This document shows, in pieces, positions 5,083-5,388 of a stretch of 5,388 nt of DNA. The notes under the pieces are model-generated. The model saw only the letters and a program-made list of their open reading frames with translations, did not search any database and was not told the DNA's origin. The stretch spans positions 1 through 5,388 of the forward strand of contig JAAXXJ010000223.1 in the NCBI GenBank assembly GCA_013334545.1. Direction: 5' to 3'. Both the position numbers and the translations under genes were made by a program. The number at the start of each line of letters is the position of its first letter. Within the stretch, counting starts at the first letter, position 1. The DNA is from Nitrospirota bacterium (GTDB lineage Bacteria; Nitrospirota; UBA9217).

Positions 5083-5388
5083 CTATATATTATTTTTCCC
5101 TTTTTTCTTCGCCTTTTTCTTCGCCGCTACATCGCCGCGCTGGTGGACCTGGACGTAGCAGTTGTACGACGCAAGCGTCTTTCCGCTCTCGCGGTCCATG
5201 CTCTTCTTGTACACTACCGGGAGCCGCGTCTCATCGCTTTCGAACTTCAGGAGGTCCTTCAGCCGCGACAGCACGCTGTCCACAAAGGCCTTGCTGCCCG
5301 TGATCCTGACGCCGTCCGCTGCGTACGTACTTCCCTCATGGGTGTACCGGACCGGCTTGGGGGCCAGTTTCTGGTTGGCCCGCAGCTT
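5083..5388 (-). CDS. Partial CDS of unknown function with a lysine-rich C-terminal tail (5' end outside window)
   Basis: The frame is open from the window edge to a TAG stop at 5085-5083, giving at least 101 residues, so the true start lies beyond position 5388. A GTG at 5283-5281 could act as a start, but the upstream 35 codons are open and protein-like (they include PVRYTHEGSTYAADGVRITG), so I treat the gene as running out of the window. The visible part is mixed and soluble-looking: a G-V-R-I-T-G-S-K segment, then a charged helix-like stretch (FVDSVLSRLKDLLKFES), then a beta-like segment (LASYNCYVQVHQRG). It ends in a strongly basic tail, AAKKKAKKKGKNNI. I do not recognise the family. The tail would suit nucleic-acid or other polyanion contact, but that is a guess. 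It lies 99 bp upstream of thiG on the same strand, and a CACAGAG-type repeat begins at the base after its stop. It is not ThiS: it lacks the C-terminal Gly-Gly and the ThiS length. Confidence 0.7.
   Translation of the reverse strand, partial: KLRANQKLAPKPVRYTHEGSTYAADGVRITGSKAFVDSVLSRLKDLLKFESDETRLPVVYKKSMDRESGKTLASYNCYVQVHQRGDVAAKKKAKKKGKNNI

Noticed and set aside
5083..5283. Short complete gene starting at GTG 5283
   Set aside because: The frame stays open with protein-like sequence to the window edge and there is no clear ribosome-binding site before this GTG, so a longer, partial gene is more likely.

Overview
The window is a thiamine-biosynthesis gene cluster, with every recognisable gene on the minus strand. 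Reading in the direction of transcription (high to low coordinates), the order is: a partial unknown gene with a lysine-rich tail (5388-5083), thiG (4983-4204), thiE (4048-3392), thiC (3352-2045), a secreted M23/LytM-type peptidase (1871-1017) and thiD (883-116). The DNA is G+C-rich. The ThiC is of the short, roughly 430-residue type, which I associate with anaerobic bacteria and archaea, and the M23 protein carries a bacterial signal peptide. Together with the style of the intergenic repeats, this suggests an environmental Gram-negative bacterium, perhaps Desulfobacterota (Deltaproteobacteria) or Nitrospirota. The lineage is an inference, not something the sequence proves.

The genes fit one pathway. 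ThiC makes HMP-P from aminoimidazole ribotide, ThiD phosphorylates HMP-P to HMP-PP, ThiG builds the thiazole phosphate, and ThiE joins the two halves into thiamine phosphate. ThiG's sulfur carrier ThiS, its activator ThiF and its glycine-imine supplier (ThiH or ThiO) are not in the window, and neither is ThiL. I see no TPP riboswitch. The M23 peptidase between thiC and thiD has no known part in thiamine synthesis and looks like a passenger.

The most unusual content lies between the genes. Every gap longer than 40 bp, plus the stretch beyond thiD, holds short-period degenerate repeats. There are three families: CACRGAG with an 8-9 bp period, CWGCGT with a 10 bp period, and TTCGTG with a 9 bp period. 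Most are arranged as inverted pairs. The best pair is a perfect 21-bp inverted repeat ending one base before the thiE ribosome-binding site. The one short gap, thiE-thiC, instead has a strong hairpin containing the thiE stop codon. No gene-free stretch exceeds about 175 bp. I found no mobile element, CRISPR array, tRNA or rRNA, and nothing that amounts to a new defence or catalytic system.
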